Translations under genes and position numbers: made by a program
Source of the DNA: an uncultured Ruminococcus sp.
Lineage (GTDB): Bacteria > Bacillota > Clostridia > Oscillospirales > Ruminococcaceae
Direction of reading: 5' to 3'
Length of the DNA stretch: 57,022 bases
NCBI GenBank assembly: GCA_937910385.1
Contig: CALEPT010000163.1
Location: 1 to 57,022 of the forward strand
Notes under the pieces: model-generated
Seen by the model: only the letters and a program-made list of their open reading frames with translations
Databases searched by the model: none
Told to the model about the DNA's origin: nothing
Shown here: positions 1-7,397 of the stretch, one piece after another
Layout of the letters: each line of letters opens with the position of its first letter
Position numbering within the stretch: position 1 is the stretch's first letter

Positions 1-89
1 TCAATTCGGTATATCTCTATTATACCACATTGTCTAACAAAAGGGGAGCATTTCAAAACCGTACAGCCTTTAGTTTTTTAGAAATCAGA

Positions 90-1391
90 TTACTTCTTAA
101 CGTTGAATGCAGCAATTCCGGGATAAACTGCAGAAGTACCGAGCTCCTCCTCAATTCTGAGAAGCTGATTGTACTTAGCAACACGCTCAGATCTGCTTGG
201 AGCACCTGTCTTTATCTGGCAAGTGTTGAGAGCAACAGCAAGGTCAGCGATAGTTGTATCAGCTGTTTCACCTGAACGGTGTGAAGAAATAGCAGTGTAA
301 CCAGCCTTGTGAGCCATCTTGATAGCTTCAAGAGTCTCGGAAACAGAGCCGATCTGGTTGAGCTTGATGAGGATAGAGTTACCTGCGCCGAGACTAATAC
401 CCTTTGAAAGTCTCTCTGTATTTGTAACAAAGAGGTCGTCACCAACGAGCTGTACCTTGTGACCGATCTGCGCGGTCATCTTCTGCCAGCCTTCCCAATC
501 CTCTTCATCGAGACCGTCCTCAATAGAGATGATCGGGTACTTGTCTACGAGAGACTCCCAGTGAGCGATAAGCTCATCAGAAGTGAACTCTTTGCCGCTC
601 TTGGGCTGCTTGTAAAAGCCCTTGCCTTTTTCGCTCTTCCACTCGGAGGAAGCAGCATCCATAGCGATCATGAAGTCCTTTCCGGGCTCAAAGCCTGCAA
701 CCTTGATAGCCTCAAGGATCTTCTCGATAGCTTCTTCGTCGCTTGTAAGTTTATTGGGAGCAAAACCGCCCTCGTCACCTACAGCGGTAACGTCGCCCAT
801 ATCCTTGATGAGCTTCTTGAGTGTATGGAATACCTCTGCACACCATCTGAGAGCTTCCTTGAATGTAGGAGCACCTACAGGCATGATCATGAATTCCTGA
901 GTATCAACAGCGCTGTCAGCGTGAGCACCACCGTTGAGGATATTCATCATAGGAACGGGAAGCTTTGTACCCTGAATGCCGCCGAGGAATCTGTAAAGCG
1001 GGATACCGAGTGCAGTTGCAGCAGCTCTTGCTGTTGCTATAGAAACTGCGAGAATAGCGTTAGCGCCGAGGTTGGACTTGTCCTTTGTGCCGTCAGCCTC
1101 GATCATTGCCTTATCAACAGCGTAGATATCAGAAGCATCAAGACCAACGAGAACGTCATTGATAGTTGTATTGATGTTCTCAACAGCCTTCTGAACGCCT
1201 TTTCCAAGATAACGGGACTTGTCGCCGTCGCGGAGCTCAAGAGCCTCGAACTCACCTGTGGAAGCACCGCTGGGAGCAGTACCTCTTGCAACTGTACCGT
1301 CGATGAGATAAACCTCAGCTTCAACTGTAGGATTTCCTCTGGAGTCCATGATCTCTCTGCCGACTACCTTTTCGATTTCCAAATAGCTCAT
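90..1391 (-). CDS. eno: Enolase (phosphopyruvate hydratase)
   Basis: Converts 2-phosphoglycerate to phosphoenolpyruvate in glycolysis, in the cytoplasm. The 433-residue product has the usual family length. It begins MSYLEIEKVVGREIMDSRGN and carries GDEGGFAPN in the N-terminal part of the barrel, the signature ILIKLNQIGSVSET, and SHRSGETADTTIADLAV near the C-terminus. The open frame extends 43 codons further upstream, but the ATG at 1391 has GGAGAT at the right distance and matches the family N-terminus. It is monocistronic, with its own promoter at 1511-1539 and a leader of about 110 nt that can form hairpins. No clear terminator is seen in the 89 bases before the window edge. Confidence 0.98.
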   Translation of the reverse strand: MSYLEIEKVVGREIMDSRGNPTVEAEVYLIDGTVARGTAPSGASTGEFEALELRDGDKSRYLGKGVQKAVENINTTINDVLVGLDASDIYAVDKAMIEADGTKDKSNLGANAILAVSIATARAAATALGIPLYRFLGGIQGTKLPVPMMNILNGGAHADSAVDTQEFMIMPVGAPTFKEALRWCAEVFHTLKKLIKDMGDVTAVGDEGGFAPNKLTSDEEAIEKILEAIKVAGFEPGKDFMIAMDAASSEWKSEKGKGFYKQPKSGKEFTSDELIAHWESLVDKYPIISIEDGLDEEDWEGWQKMTAQIGHKVQLVGDDLFVTNTERLSKGISLGAGNSILIKLNQIGSVSETLEAIKMAHKAGYTAISSHRSGETADTTIADLAVALNTCQIKTGAPSRSERVAKYNQLLRIEEELGTSAVYPGIAAFNVKK

Positions 1392-1407
1392 AATAAATCT
1401 CCAATCT

Positions 1408-1504
1408 GTCCGATATCCAATAATAAAGATATGGACGCAATTATTTGTAACGCACCTCAGCGCGTTATTTACCTCCGGCTTACTGAATAAGCTCACAATA
1501 AGCC
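1408..1504 (-). promoter_or_regulatory. Hairpin-rich 5' leader of eno
   Basis: Three potential stems lie between the eno promoter and its start codon: 1408-1417 with 1428-1436 (one bulged base), 1449-1453 with 1463-1467, and an alternative long stem from GGCTTA/TAAGCC at 1477-1504. No riboswitch class is recognised. It could be an mRNA-stability leader for a highly expressed gene. Confidence 0.35.
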
Positions 1505-1510
1505 AAGTTA

Positions 1511-1539
1511 ATAATACCATGTTTTGGAGCTTTTGTCAA
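1511..1539 (-). promoter_or_regulatory. Sigma-A promoter of eno
   Basis: On the minus strand TTGACA (1534-1539) and TATTAT (1511-1516) are separated by 17 bp. The site lies about 120 bp upstream of the eno start codon. Confidence 0.8.
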
Positions 1540-1630
1540 TATTAGCGGCTTACTGATTTTGTGATTTGGGAATAAATACAAAAATAGATTCAGTTTTTGT
1601 GCAGTATTATATAACTTTTACTGCAACGCT

Positions 1631-1660
1631 AAAGCCCCCTGTTAATCATGAGGGAGCTTT
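1631..1660 (-). terminator. Possible terminator after the acyl-CoA synthetase
   Basis: The arms AAAGCCCCCT and AGGGAGCTTT pair across a 10-nt loop just past the stop codon. The T tract on the minus strand is poor, so termination is only possible. Confidence 0.4.
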
Positions 1661-1671
1661 ACATATAGCTG

Positions 1672-3306
1672 TCAGTTTTTTATCTGTGTTGCAACAAGGC
1701 TCTCGCCGCAGTATATCTCGCGGAGCTTAGGCTTTTCTATCTTGCCCGTAGGATTTCTCGGAACGTCCGCAAAAATTATCTTATGCGGTCTCTTGTAGCG
1801 AGGTAGCTTCTGACAGAATGAAGTTATTTCCCCCTCGGTGCAGGTGTGGTCTTCCTTTATGGAAATTATCGCCGCCGCTATTTCGCCGAGCCTCTTATCC
1901 GGCAGGCCTATAACAGCAACGTCTTTTATCGCAGGGTGACTTCTGAGGAAGTCCTCGATCTGAACAGGATATAAATTTTCACCGCCGCTTATGATGACAT
2001 CTTTTTTACGGTCAACAAGGTAAATGAATCCGTCCTCATCCTCCTGAGCCATATCTCCTGTGAATAGCCAGCCGTCCTTCAAGGTCTCTTCTGTTGCCTT
2101 TTCGTCACGGTAGTAGCATTTCATTACTCCGGGACCCTTTACACAGAGCTCTCCGACTTCTCCCTTTGCAACAGGCTCACCATTTTCATTGGCTATCTTT
2201 ACTTCCCAGCCATAGCCCGGGACACCAATAGCTCCGACCTTATGTATATTCTCAACTCCAAGATGTACGCAACCGGGACCTATGGATTCACTGAGGCCGT
2301 AATTTGTATCATATTGATGATTCGGAAATACCTTCTTCCATCTCGAAATGAGCGAAGGCGGAACCGGCTGAGCACCTATGTGCATAAGCCTCCACTGATC
2401 GAGGGCATAATCCTCAATATTCAACTCTCCCCTGTCAATAGCGTCGAGGATATCCTGTGCCCACGGTACAAGCAGCCAGACGATGGTACATCCTTCATTG
2501 GAAACTGTCTCAAGTATCGACTTGGGTTTAACGCCTTTAAGCAGGACAGCCTTGCTGCCTGAGTATAGGCTGCCAAACCAGTGCATCTTCGCTCCTGTGT
2601 GGTAAAGAGGAGGAATACAGAGGAAAATATCGTCCCTTGACTGAGAGTGGTGATTCTGCTCGACCTTTGCTGAGTGCATAAGGCTTGTGTGATCATGGAG
2701 AATAGCCTTGGGGAAGCCCGTAGTACCCGATGAAAAGTAAATAGCAGCATCATCATCGTCGGTGAGCTTTATATCGGGAGCAGAGCTTGCGCAGTTAGCA
2801 ACGAGGCTGTCATAATGTTCAGCAAACGAGGGGCATCCTTCTCCGACGTAGAAAAGAAGCCTGTTCTTGCTGATCTCGTCCGCGATCTCTTCAATACGTC
2901 CTATAAATTCCGGACCAAACATCAGCACGTCCACTTCTGCAAGGTCAAGACAGTATTTTATCTCGTCGGCTGTGTATCTGAAATTGAGCGGAACGGCAAG
3001 AGCTCCCGTCTTAAGTATACCAAAGTAGATCGGCAGCCATTCAAGGCAGTTCATGAGCAGAATACCCACCTTGTCGCCCTTATGTACACCTCTTTCAAGG
3101 AGCATATTCGCAAACCTGTTCGCCTTTTCATCAAAAACCCTCCAGGTTATCTCACGTCTGTAGTGGCACTCGGGATCGGGCTCGATAAGCTCATATTCCT
3201 TCCATGTTATCCTACGTATCTCCGTTATTTCAGGATTTACCTCGACCAGTGCAACATCAGAGCCGTAAAGCTCTGCATTTCTTTCAAGTAATTCTGTAAT
3301 TGGCAT
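1672..3306 (-). CDS. AMP-dependent acyl-CoA synthetase/ligase
   Basis: ANL-superfamily adenylating enzyme that activates a carboxylic acid to acyl-AMP and then usually acyl-CoA. The 544-residue product shows the P-loop-like IYFSSGTTGFPKAI near residue 190, GWLFTGDMAQEDEDG and DRKKDVIISGGENLYP of the hinge region, and the catalytic lysine in NPTGKIEKPKLRE at the C-terminus. The ATG at 3306 was chosen because it has AAAGGAAC upstream. It stands alone between two terminators. Its control region holds a 16-bp palindrome and two related inverted repeats (3322-3427), so it is probably repressor-controlled. Substrate is unknown; short-to-medium-chain fatty acid is a guess from overall resemblance. 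Confidence 0.88.
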   Translation of the reverse strand: MPITELLERNAELYGSDVALVEVNPEITEIRRITWKEYELIEPDPECHYRREITWRVFDEKANRFANMLLERGVHKGDKVGILLMNCLEWLPIYFGILKTGALAVPLNFRYTADEIKYCLDLAEVDVLMFGPEFIGRIEEIADEISKNRLLFYVGEGCPSFAEHYDSLVANCASSAPDIKLTDDDDAAIYFSSGTTGFPKAILHDHTSLMHSAKVEQNHHSQSRDDIFLCIPPLYHTGAKMHWFGSLYSGSKAVLLKGVKPKSILETVSNEGCTIVWLLVPWAQDILDAIDRGELNIEDYALDQWRLMHIGAQPVPPSLISRWKKVFPNHQYDTNYGLSESIGPGCVHLGVENIHKVGAIGVPGYGWEVKIANENGEPVAKGEVGELCVKGPGVMKCYYRDEKATEETLKDGWLFTGDMAQEDEDGFIYLVDRKKDVIISGGENLYPVQIEDFLRSHPAIKDVAVIGLPDKRLGEIAAAIISIKEDHTCTEGEITSFCQKLPRYKRPHKIIFADVPRNPTGKIEKPKLREIYCGESLVATQIKN

Positions 3307-3320
3307 TTTTCGTTCCTTTC

Positions 3321-3356
3321 TGCTTTGAAGCACTATCCTTATACTGCTTCAAAGCA
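3321..3356 (-). promoter_or_regulatory. Paired inverted repeats in the synthetase leader
   Basis: TGCTTTGAAGCA (about 3321-3332) and TGCTTCAAAGCA (about 3345-3356) are each near-palindromes and are also inverted relative to each other, with centres about 24 bp apart. They lie between promoter and ribosome binding site. They could be a double operator or, as RNA, one long hairpin. Confidence 0.45.
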
Positions 3357-3369
3357 ATAAACTATATAT

Positions 3370-3398
3370 ATTTTATCACAAAAAAGTGAAAAAGTAAA
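3370..3398 (-). promoter_or_regulatory. Promoter of the acyl-CoA synthetase
   Basis: TTTACT (3393-3398) and TAAAAT (3370-3375) on the minus strand are 17 bp apart. Confidence 0.6.
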
Positions 3399-3411
3399 GC
3401 ATTAGCAATTG

Positions 3412-3427
3412 ATTTTGTATACAAAAT
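3412..3427. promoter_or_regulatory. 16-bp palindromic operator candidate
   Basis: ATTTTGTATACAAAAT is a perfect palindrome placed about 14 bp upstream of the -35 box of the acyl-CoA synthetase promoter. That position fits a regulator site. The regulator is not identifiable here. Confidence 0.45.
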
Positions 3428-3454
3428 ACTTCCCTGAAATTATAGCAATTTGCA

Positions 3455-3486
3455 TAAAAAAGCTGTCGCAATTAAATGCAACAGCT
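3455..3486 (-). terminator. Terminator of the zinc-ribbon gene
   Basis: AGCTGTCGCA (3461-3470) pairs with TGCAACAGCT (3477-3486). On the minus strand the stem is followed by a run of T. Confidence 0.85.
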
Positions 3487-3491
3487 TATTT

Positions 3492-3989
3492 TTATTCTTG
3501 ATCGAGCTTAGCTCCACAGTTTTCACAATATACCTGATCCGATAATGCAGGCTCTCCACAGCTTGGACAGGTAACATCAGGAGAATTATATCCTTCAATA
3601 TCAGGAGTCTCTATGGGGTCTATTTTAGCACCGCACTTATCACAATAATTCTGCGTCCTGTATATCTGCTCACCACAGTTAGGGCAATTCTGCTTTTCTT
3701 CGAGGGACATAAGAAGTTGTCTGAATTTATCCGCCCTCGCAGCCTTTGTTTTGATGCTTTTTATCTGATCTGAGTATTCTTCTGAGGGGGAATCTGAGAT
3801 CTCATCAAAGTATTTCTTGCCTATTTCAATATAAGAATCATTTATCTCCCTTTCAAGGCGTGAAATTTCGCGTTTTATCTTTGATTTTTCAGCAAGCTTC
3901 TTTGAACTCTCAGAAACCGTCTTTGCTCCTTTTTCGACAGATTCTCCGAGCTTGCCCGCAATGTCCTTCATCGAATCCATGAATCCCAT
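3492..3989 (-). CDS. Double zinc-ribbon protein with helical N-terminus
   Basis: Protein of 165 residues, function unknown. The first 95 residues are charged and helical (SESSKKLAEKSKIKREISRLEREIN), likely coiled coil. Two zinc ribbons follow: CPNCG...CDKCG near residues 102-120 and CPSCG...CENCG near 141-160. Similar zinc-ribbon proteins occur in Gram-positive bacteria, often without a known partner. There is no signal peptide or membrane segment, so it is probably cytoplasmic. It has its own promoter (4023-4051), ribosome site and terminator, so it is a single-gene unit. GGAGGTAATTAT precedes the ATG. Confidence 0.85.
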   Translation of the reverse strand: MGFMDSMKDIAGKLGESVEKGAKTVSESSKKLAEKSKIKREISRLEREINDSYIEIGKKYFDEISDSPSEEYSDQIKSIKTKAARADKFRQLLMSLEEKQNCPNCGEQIYRTQNYCDKCGAKIDPIETPDIEGYNSPDVTCPSCGEPALSDQVYCENCGAKLDQE

Positions 3990-4022
3990 TATAATTACCT
4001 CCGCTGTTGATATGATATAATA

Positions 4023-4051
4023 ATTGTATCACATAAAGACAAAATAGTCAA
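4023..4051 (-). promoter_or_regulatory. Promoter of the zinc-ribbon gene
   Basis: TTGACT (4046-4051) and TACAAT (4023-4028) are 17 bp apart. The -35 box overlaps the stop codon of the upstream nucleoside phosphorylase. Confidence 0.75.
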
Positions 4052-5322
4052 GTGTAGCTTGGTATCTCAATGCTAAGGAACTCTACTGCATTGAGTGCTC
4101 TGACAGCAGCATCTGAAAAATCGCTGCAGAACGATGAATATAGCGTCATTATCACATCGCCCGCCGACAAAACATCTCCTGCTTCACAGTTCATCACTAT
4201 ACCTGCGGACGGATCAAGCCTATCGCTTTTTTCAAGTCTTCCAGCACCGAGCAGCAGAGAAGTCATGCCAAGCTCTTCGGTATTGAAAGAAACTATCTTT
4301 ATATCCTCGGTGGCTTTGACCTTATAACTGAATTCAGCCTGAGGAAGCAATGAAACATCATCGCATATACATTCATTTCCACCATGCAAACGGATAGTCC
4401 TTCTGAGCACATCAAGAGCCTTTCCAGAGCTTATTGCCTCCTCAGCCATTGTCCTGCACTGGCTGATCGTTCCCTTGCCGGCAAGCTGGAGCATATAGGC
4501 TGCAAGCTCCATGCACACATCATAAAGCCTGCCTTTTGTCTTGCCCTGCAAAAGCTCAACGGCTTCTTTTACTTCGAGAGCATTACCTATATTATTGCCC
4601 AGAGGGGTATTCATATCCGTAATGACAGCTTGACATTTCTTACCGGCAAAGGTTCCTATCTTCTCCATGAGGTTCGCAAGCTTTCGTGCGTCCTCCTGCG
4701 TTTTCATGAAAGCTCCGGAGCCATACTTTACATCGAGCAGCAGGCAATCTGCATTCATAGCGAGCTTCTTGCTCATAATGCTCGCACAGATAAGAGGAAT
4801 GCTGTCCACTGTTCCTGTTGCGTTTCTGAGGGCGTATATCTTCTTGTCCGCAGGACAAAGCTCATCACTTTGCGAAATTATTGAAAAACCTGTTTGTTTG
4901 AGAACATCCCGGAATTCATAAAGAGGCAAATCAGTCCTGAACCCCTTGATACTCTCAAGTTTATCAATAGTGCCTCCTGTATGCCCCAGTCCTCGACCGG
5001 ACATTTTAGCAGCACACGCACCGCAGGCTGCAACAACAGGACCAATTATAAGACTTGTTTTATCCCCTACTCCTCCGGTGCTGTGCTTGTCCACAGTAAG
5101 AGGCATATCAAGGTCCACAACCTTTCCACTGTCGCGCATTGCAATAGTAAGTGCAAAGGTCTCTTGCTCTGTAAGACCGTTGATGCATACTGCCATAAGC
5201 CACGCAGACATCTGGTGGTCAGGTATTTCACCGAATGTGTATTTTTTTACGAGACTTGATATTTCTTCTTCTGTAAGCGGAATGGATCTTTTTGTTTTAT
5301 TAATTATATCGATTATATTCAT
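4048..5322 (-). CDS. deoA: Pyrimidine-nucleoside (thymidine) phosphorylase
   Basis: Phosphorolysis of thymidine or uridine to base plus (deoxy)ribose-1-phosphate in nucleoside salvage. The 424-residue product has the usual family length. It carries KHSTGGVGDKTSLI (phosphate and nucleoside site) and the signature SGRGLGHTGGTIDKLESI, then SIMSKKLAMNADCLLLDVKYGSGAFMK. The start at ATG 5322 is supported by GGGAGGTG; an upstream in-frame ATG lacks such a site. Whether it is the thymidine-specific (deoA) or the broader pyrimidine (pdp) enzyme cannot be told from motifs. It has its own promoter and no neighbouring deo genes. Confidence 0.95.
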   Translation of the reverse strand: MNIIDIINKTKRSIPLTEEEISSLVKKYTFGEIPDHQMSAWLMAVCINGLTEQETFALTIAMRDSGKVVDLDMPLTVDKHSTGGVGDKTSLIIGPVVAACGACAAKMSGRGLGHTGGTIDKLESIKGFRTDLPLYEFRDVLKQTGFSIISQSDELCPADKKIYALRNATGTVDSIPLICASIMSKKLAMNADCLLLDVKYGSGAFMKTQEDARKLANLMEKIGTFAGKKCQAVITDMNTPLGNNIGNALEVKEAVELLQGKTKGRLYDVCMELAAYMLQLAGKGTISQCRTMAEEAISSGKALDVLRRTIRLHGGNECICDDVSLLPQAEFSYKVKATEDIKIVSFNTEELGMTSLLLGAGRLEKSDRLDPSAGIVMNCEAGDVLSAGDVIMTLYSSFCSDFSDAAVRALNAVEFLSIEIPSYT

Positions 5323-5342
5323 GATACACCTCCCATGTATTA

Positions 5343-5371
5343 ATTTTACCACAAAGAAATAGATTTTTCAA
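5343..5371 (-). promoter_or_regulatory. Promoter of the nucleoside phosphorylase gene
   Basis: TTGAAA (5366-5371) and TAAAAT (5343-5348) with a 17-bp spacer, about 20 bp upstream of the start codon. Confidence 0.65.
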
Positions 5372-5399
5372 TAGTTTTTTAAAAATAATAGTTAAAATT

Positions 5400-5654
5400 T
5401 CACAAACAATTTAATATAACAAGTGTAATGACAAAAGGAACACCTAATACAGAGCTGCCCACAAGATTAAAAGTGTTGAGCGCCACCTCTATTCCTGCAT
5501 ATTCACCAAATTTATTCAGCAGTACAAGGGCAGCAAGTCCGGTTATAGCTCCTGTCAAAATGGAGAGCAAACGTTTTTTTCTCCTCATGTAATATATAAG
5601 CATAATGAGTATGACCGCCGCACAGGCTATTCTGAAAATGATATCAGCCTTCAT
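5400..5654 (-). CDS. BofA-like membrane protein
   Basis: Protein of 84 residues with an N-terminal membrane segment (IIFRIACAAVILIMLIYYM), a basic RRKKR loop, a second hydrophobic stretch, and a C-terminus NTFNLVGSSVLGVPFVITLV that matches the pro-sigma-K processing inhibitor BofA family. In Bacillus, BofA holds the SpoIVFB protease inactive in the mother-cell forespore membrane. AAAGGAAAC precedes the ATG. It is the last gene of a minus-strand cluster of small proteins (6661 to 5400), 12 bp after its neighbour. Family membership is fairly clear; a sporulation role in this organism is inference. Confidence 0.7.
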   Translation of the reverse strand: MKADIIFRIACAAVILIMLIYYMRRKKRLLSILTGAITGLAALVLLNKFGEYAGIEVALNTFNLVGSSVLGVPFVITLVILNCL

Positions 5655-5666
5655 TTTTGTTTCCTT

Positions 5667-6011
5667 TCATAAAAGTATATATCCAAGAGCAAGTATGAGT
5701 TTCATATCTGCTCCCTCTTTTAGCAGCAGGAAGATCAATGCTGCTATAAGAAGCTTTTCGCTATCGAGTCCGCCGCCAATCAGCTCTTCAAGAAACCCGC
5801 CCTGATGTTTGTCCCCCGAGTCCTCCTGCTTTGCAATATGCTCTGAACAAGGTGGATTATCGTTAAGCGGAAGCGGCTGAGGCTTATTCTGAGGAATATC
5901 AGTCGGTATATTCTGATAGCTTGCGCCATTTGTACGGCGCTGAAGCTGTCGAGTACGCATTACAGGGTCCTGCCGCATTCTGTCTGTACGTCTGCTTTCG
6001 TATACCGCCAT
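5667..6011 (-). CDS. Small protein with C-terminal hydrophobic segment, unknown function
   Basis: Protein of 114 residues beginning MAVYESRRTDRMRQDP. The basic, Gln/Pro-rich N-terminal 70 residues look disordered. The C-terminal segment LDSEKLLIAALIFLLLKEGADMKLILALGYILL is the conserved part, the sort seen in small clostridial proteins linked to sporulation clusters. The frame is open from a GTG at 6020, but GAGGTG at the proper distance selects the ATG at 6011. Middle of the 6661-5400 cluster. No function assigned. Confidence 0.7.
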   Translation of the reverse strand: MAVYESRRTDRMRQDPVMRTRQLQRRTNGASYQNIPTDIPQNKPQPLPLNDNPPCSEHIAKQEDSGDKHQGGFLEELIGGGLDSEKLLIAALIFLLLKEGADMKLILALGYILL

Positions 6012-6026
6012 ACTGATCACCTCTCT

Positions 6027-6398
6027 TCAGAATAAGTCTTCAAGCAATCCGCTTTCCTTTGCAACATTCCACACAGCGATCAGTTTAAGTATCTTTACCG
6101 CTTTGTCCACCCTTTTCTGCTTTTCTTCTTTTAGATGAGGTTTAAGCGCAAGAAGAAGCTCGGCATTCTTATCGCTTTGCGAGAATGCGCTCATCAGACC
6201 TGTAAGCTTGAAGATAGAACTCAGATCGGAAGCTGAGTTCTCGGCTCCCGATGAGTCAACGTCCTCCTCGCTCTGTTCGGAACTGTCCTCTTCGCTTTGA
6301 TCTTCATCAGACATCATCATCTGCACAAGCTCCGAAAGCTGCTTCATGCTCTCCTCATCGGAGAGCAGTTCGCTTATTTTCCCCATTACATCGTCCAT
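6027..6398 (-). CDS. Small acidic protein, unknown function
   Basis: Protein of 123 residues starting MDDVMGKISELLSDEESMKQLSELVQMM. It has a long acidic Ser/Glu/Asp middle (about residues 30-60), then helical text (LLLALKPHLKEEKQKRVDKAVKILKLIAVWN) ending LLEDLF. AGGGGA precedes the ATG. It lies 15 bp before the next gene of the same cluster and 11 bp after the previous one, so it is almost certainly co-transcribed. No domain is recognised. Confidence 0.7.
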   Translation of the reverse strand: MDDVMGKISELLSDEESMKQLSELVQMMMSDEDQSEEDSSEQSEEDVDSSGAENSASDLSSIFKLTGLMSAFSQSDKNAELLLALKPHLKEEKQKRVDKAVKILKLIAVWNVAKESGLLEDLF

Positions 6399-6409
6399 CT
6401 GAGTTCCCC

Positions 6410-6661
6410 TTATTTTTCTCCCGAAAGCTTTTTGTAAAGAGCCTTTGCCTGCGGAGTGCTCATCATCTTCTCCACGAGCTTGGGATTATTCACTGCCTGC
6501 TGAAATTTTGCAGCGTCATTTTTGTTCATAGCAGACATTGCACTGTCAAATTTACCCTCTTCAAGCTCCCGTTGAAGCTGTTCCGACGGGACTCCGATCT
6601 TTTTGCTGACAGCTCCCAGAAGTCCTGATAATTTTTTAGGATCAATATTATTAGTATTCAT
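6410..6661 (-). CDS. Small helical protein, unknown function
   Basis: Protein of 83 residues (MNTNNIDPKKLSGLLGAVSK...). It is built of short amphipathic helices with repeated patterns of the type NPKLVEKMMSTPQAKALYKKLSG. GGAGGTAGTT precedes the ATG at 6661. It is the first gene of the four-gene cluster that ends with the BofA-like gene. Similar small proteins sit beside each other in other clostridia as far as I recall; their role is not known to me. Confidence 0.7.
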   Translation of the reverse strand: MNTNNIDPKKLSGLLGAVSKKIGVPSEQLQRELEEGKFDSAMSAMNKNDAAKFQQAVNNPKLVEKMMSTPQAKALYKKLSGEK

Positions 6662-6745
6662 AACTACCTCCAAAAATTCATGAGTTTAGCCCGTGCTTCC
6701 GCTTTGCAGCATAGTAAAAAATCAGCAATATCTCACCGTGCGGGA

Positions 6746-6774
6746 TTGATTTTTTCGCGATCTTATGCTATACT
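6746..6774 (+). promoter_or_regulatory. Promoter of the YfcE-like gene
   Basis: TTGATT (6746-6751), 17-bp spacer, TATACT (6769-6774), about 30 bp before the ATG. Confidence 0.75.
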
Positions 6775-6804
6775 TATTTGAGCTAATGTAAAGGAGCACG
6801 TACT

Positions 6805-7287
6805 ATGCGTATTATTGTTATGTCTGATTCACACGGAAGCTATTCCGCCATTGAAAGTATCATCGACCGCAACACCGACGCCGACTGGATATTTCACCTC
6901 GGTGACGGAGAACGTGAGCTTGACCGATATATCACAAGTCACCCCATAATCGCCCAGAAAATCATTCACGTCGCCGGAAATTGCGACTATAACAGTCTGA
7001 GTCCCTCCGTATTCACACTCCCTGCAACGAATCACAGGATATTTGCTGCTCACGGTCATCAGTTCGGCGTAAATCACTCCTTAGAGCGCTTAAAAAAAGT
7101 CGCTGCGGAAAATGACTGTGATATCGTCCTTTACGGTCACACACATTGCCGATATAACCATTTCGAGGACGGACTTTATATTCTCAATCCCGGCAGCGCT
7201 TCATGTCCCCGCGACGGCAGCAAGCCCTCGTTCGGACATATAGATATTTCCCCCGCAGGTATAGTTGTGAATATCGCAGACGTGTAA
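6805..7287 (+). CDS. YfcE/MJ0936-type metallophosphoesterase
   Basis: Calcineurin-fold phosphodiesterase of 160 residues. Metal-binding motifs appear in order: MSDSHGS (residues 6-12), HLGDGERE (Asp bridging the metals), VAGNCDY (the GNCD motif), AAHGHQFGV, and LYGHTHCRYN, followed by NPGSAS. This set is typical of the small YfcE subfamily, which cleaves phosphodiester model substrates in vitro and whose natural substrate is uncertain. It has its own promoter, the ribosome site AAGGAG, and a strong shared terminator at 7357-7385. It is the only plus-strand gene in the first 28 kb. Confidence 0.92.
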   Translation: MRIIVMSDSHGSYSAIESIIDRNTDADWIFHLGDGERELDRYITSHPIIAQKIIHVAGNCDYNSLSPSVFTLPATNHRIFAAHGHQFGVNHSLERLKKVAAENDCDIVLYGHTHCRYNHFEDGLYILNPGSASCPRDGSKPSFGHIDISPAGIVVNIADV

Positions 7288-7356
7288 CTTCCGTATAATA
7301 ATTATATTCAAAGCCGCTCAGATATGTGCATATCTTGTGTAAGAAAATCTCACATA

Positions 7357-7385
7357 AAAAATGCTCCCTTGATAGGGAGCATTTT
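7357..7385. terminator. Bidirectional terminator
   Basis: AAAATGCTCCC and GGGAGCATTTT form an 11-bp stem with a 7-nt loop, with A/T-rich flanks. It lies between the convergent YfcE-like gene and the sigma-linked membrane protein. Confidence 0.88.
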
Positions 7386-7397
7386 CGCATTATTTTG

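Noticed and set aside
19..27. TATAAT with extended -10 TGG on the minus strand at the left edge
   Set aside because: No acceptable -35 box at 16-18 bp, and the downstream gene lies outside the window, so it was not listed as a promoter.
459..1490. Long plus-strand open frame opposite eno (343 codons)
   Set aside because: Antisense shadow of a well-conserved gene; no ribosome site, and the sequence resembles no protein. The same holds for other long antisense frames, such as 7326-8471 and 26242-27102.
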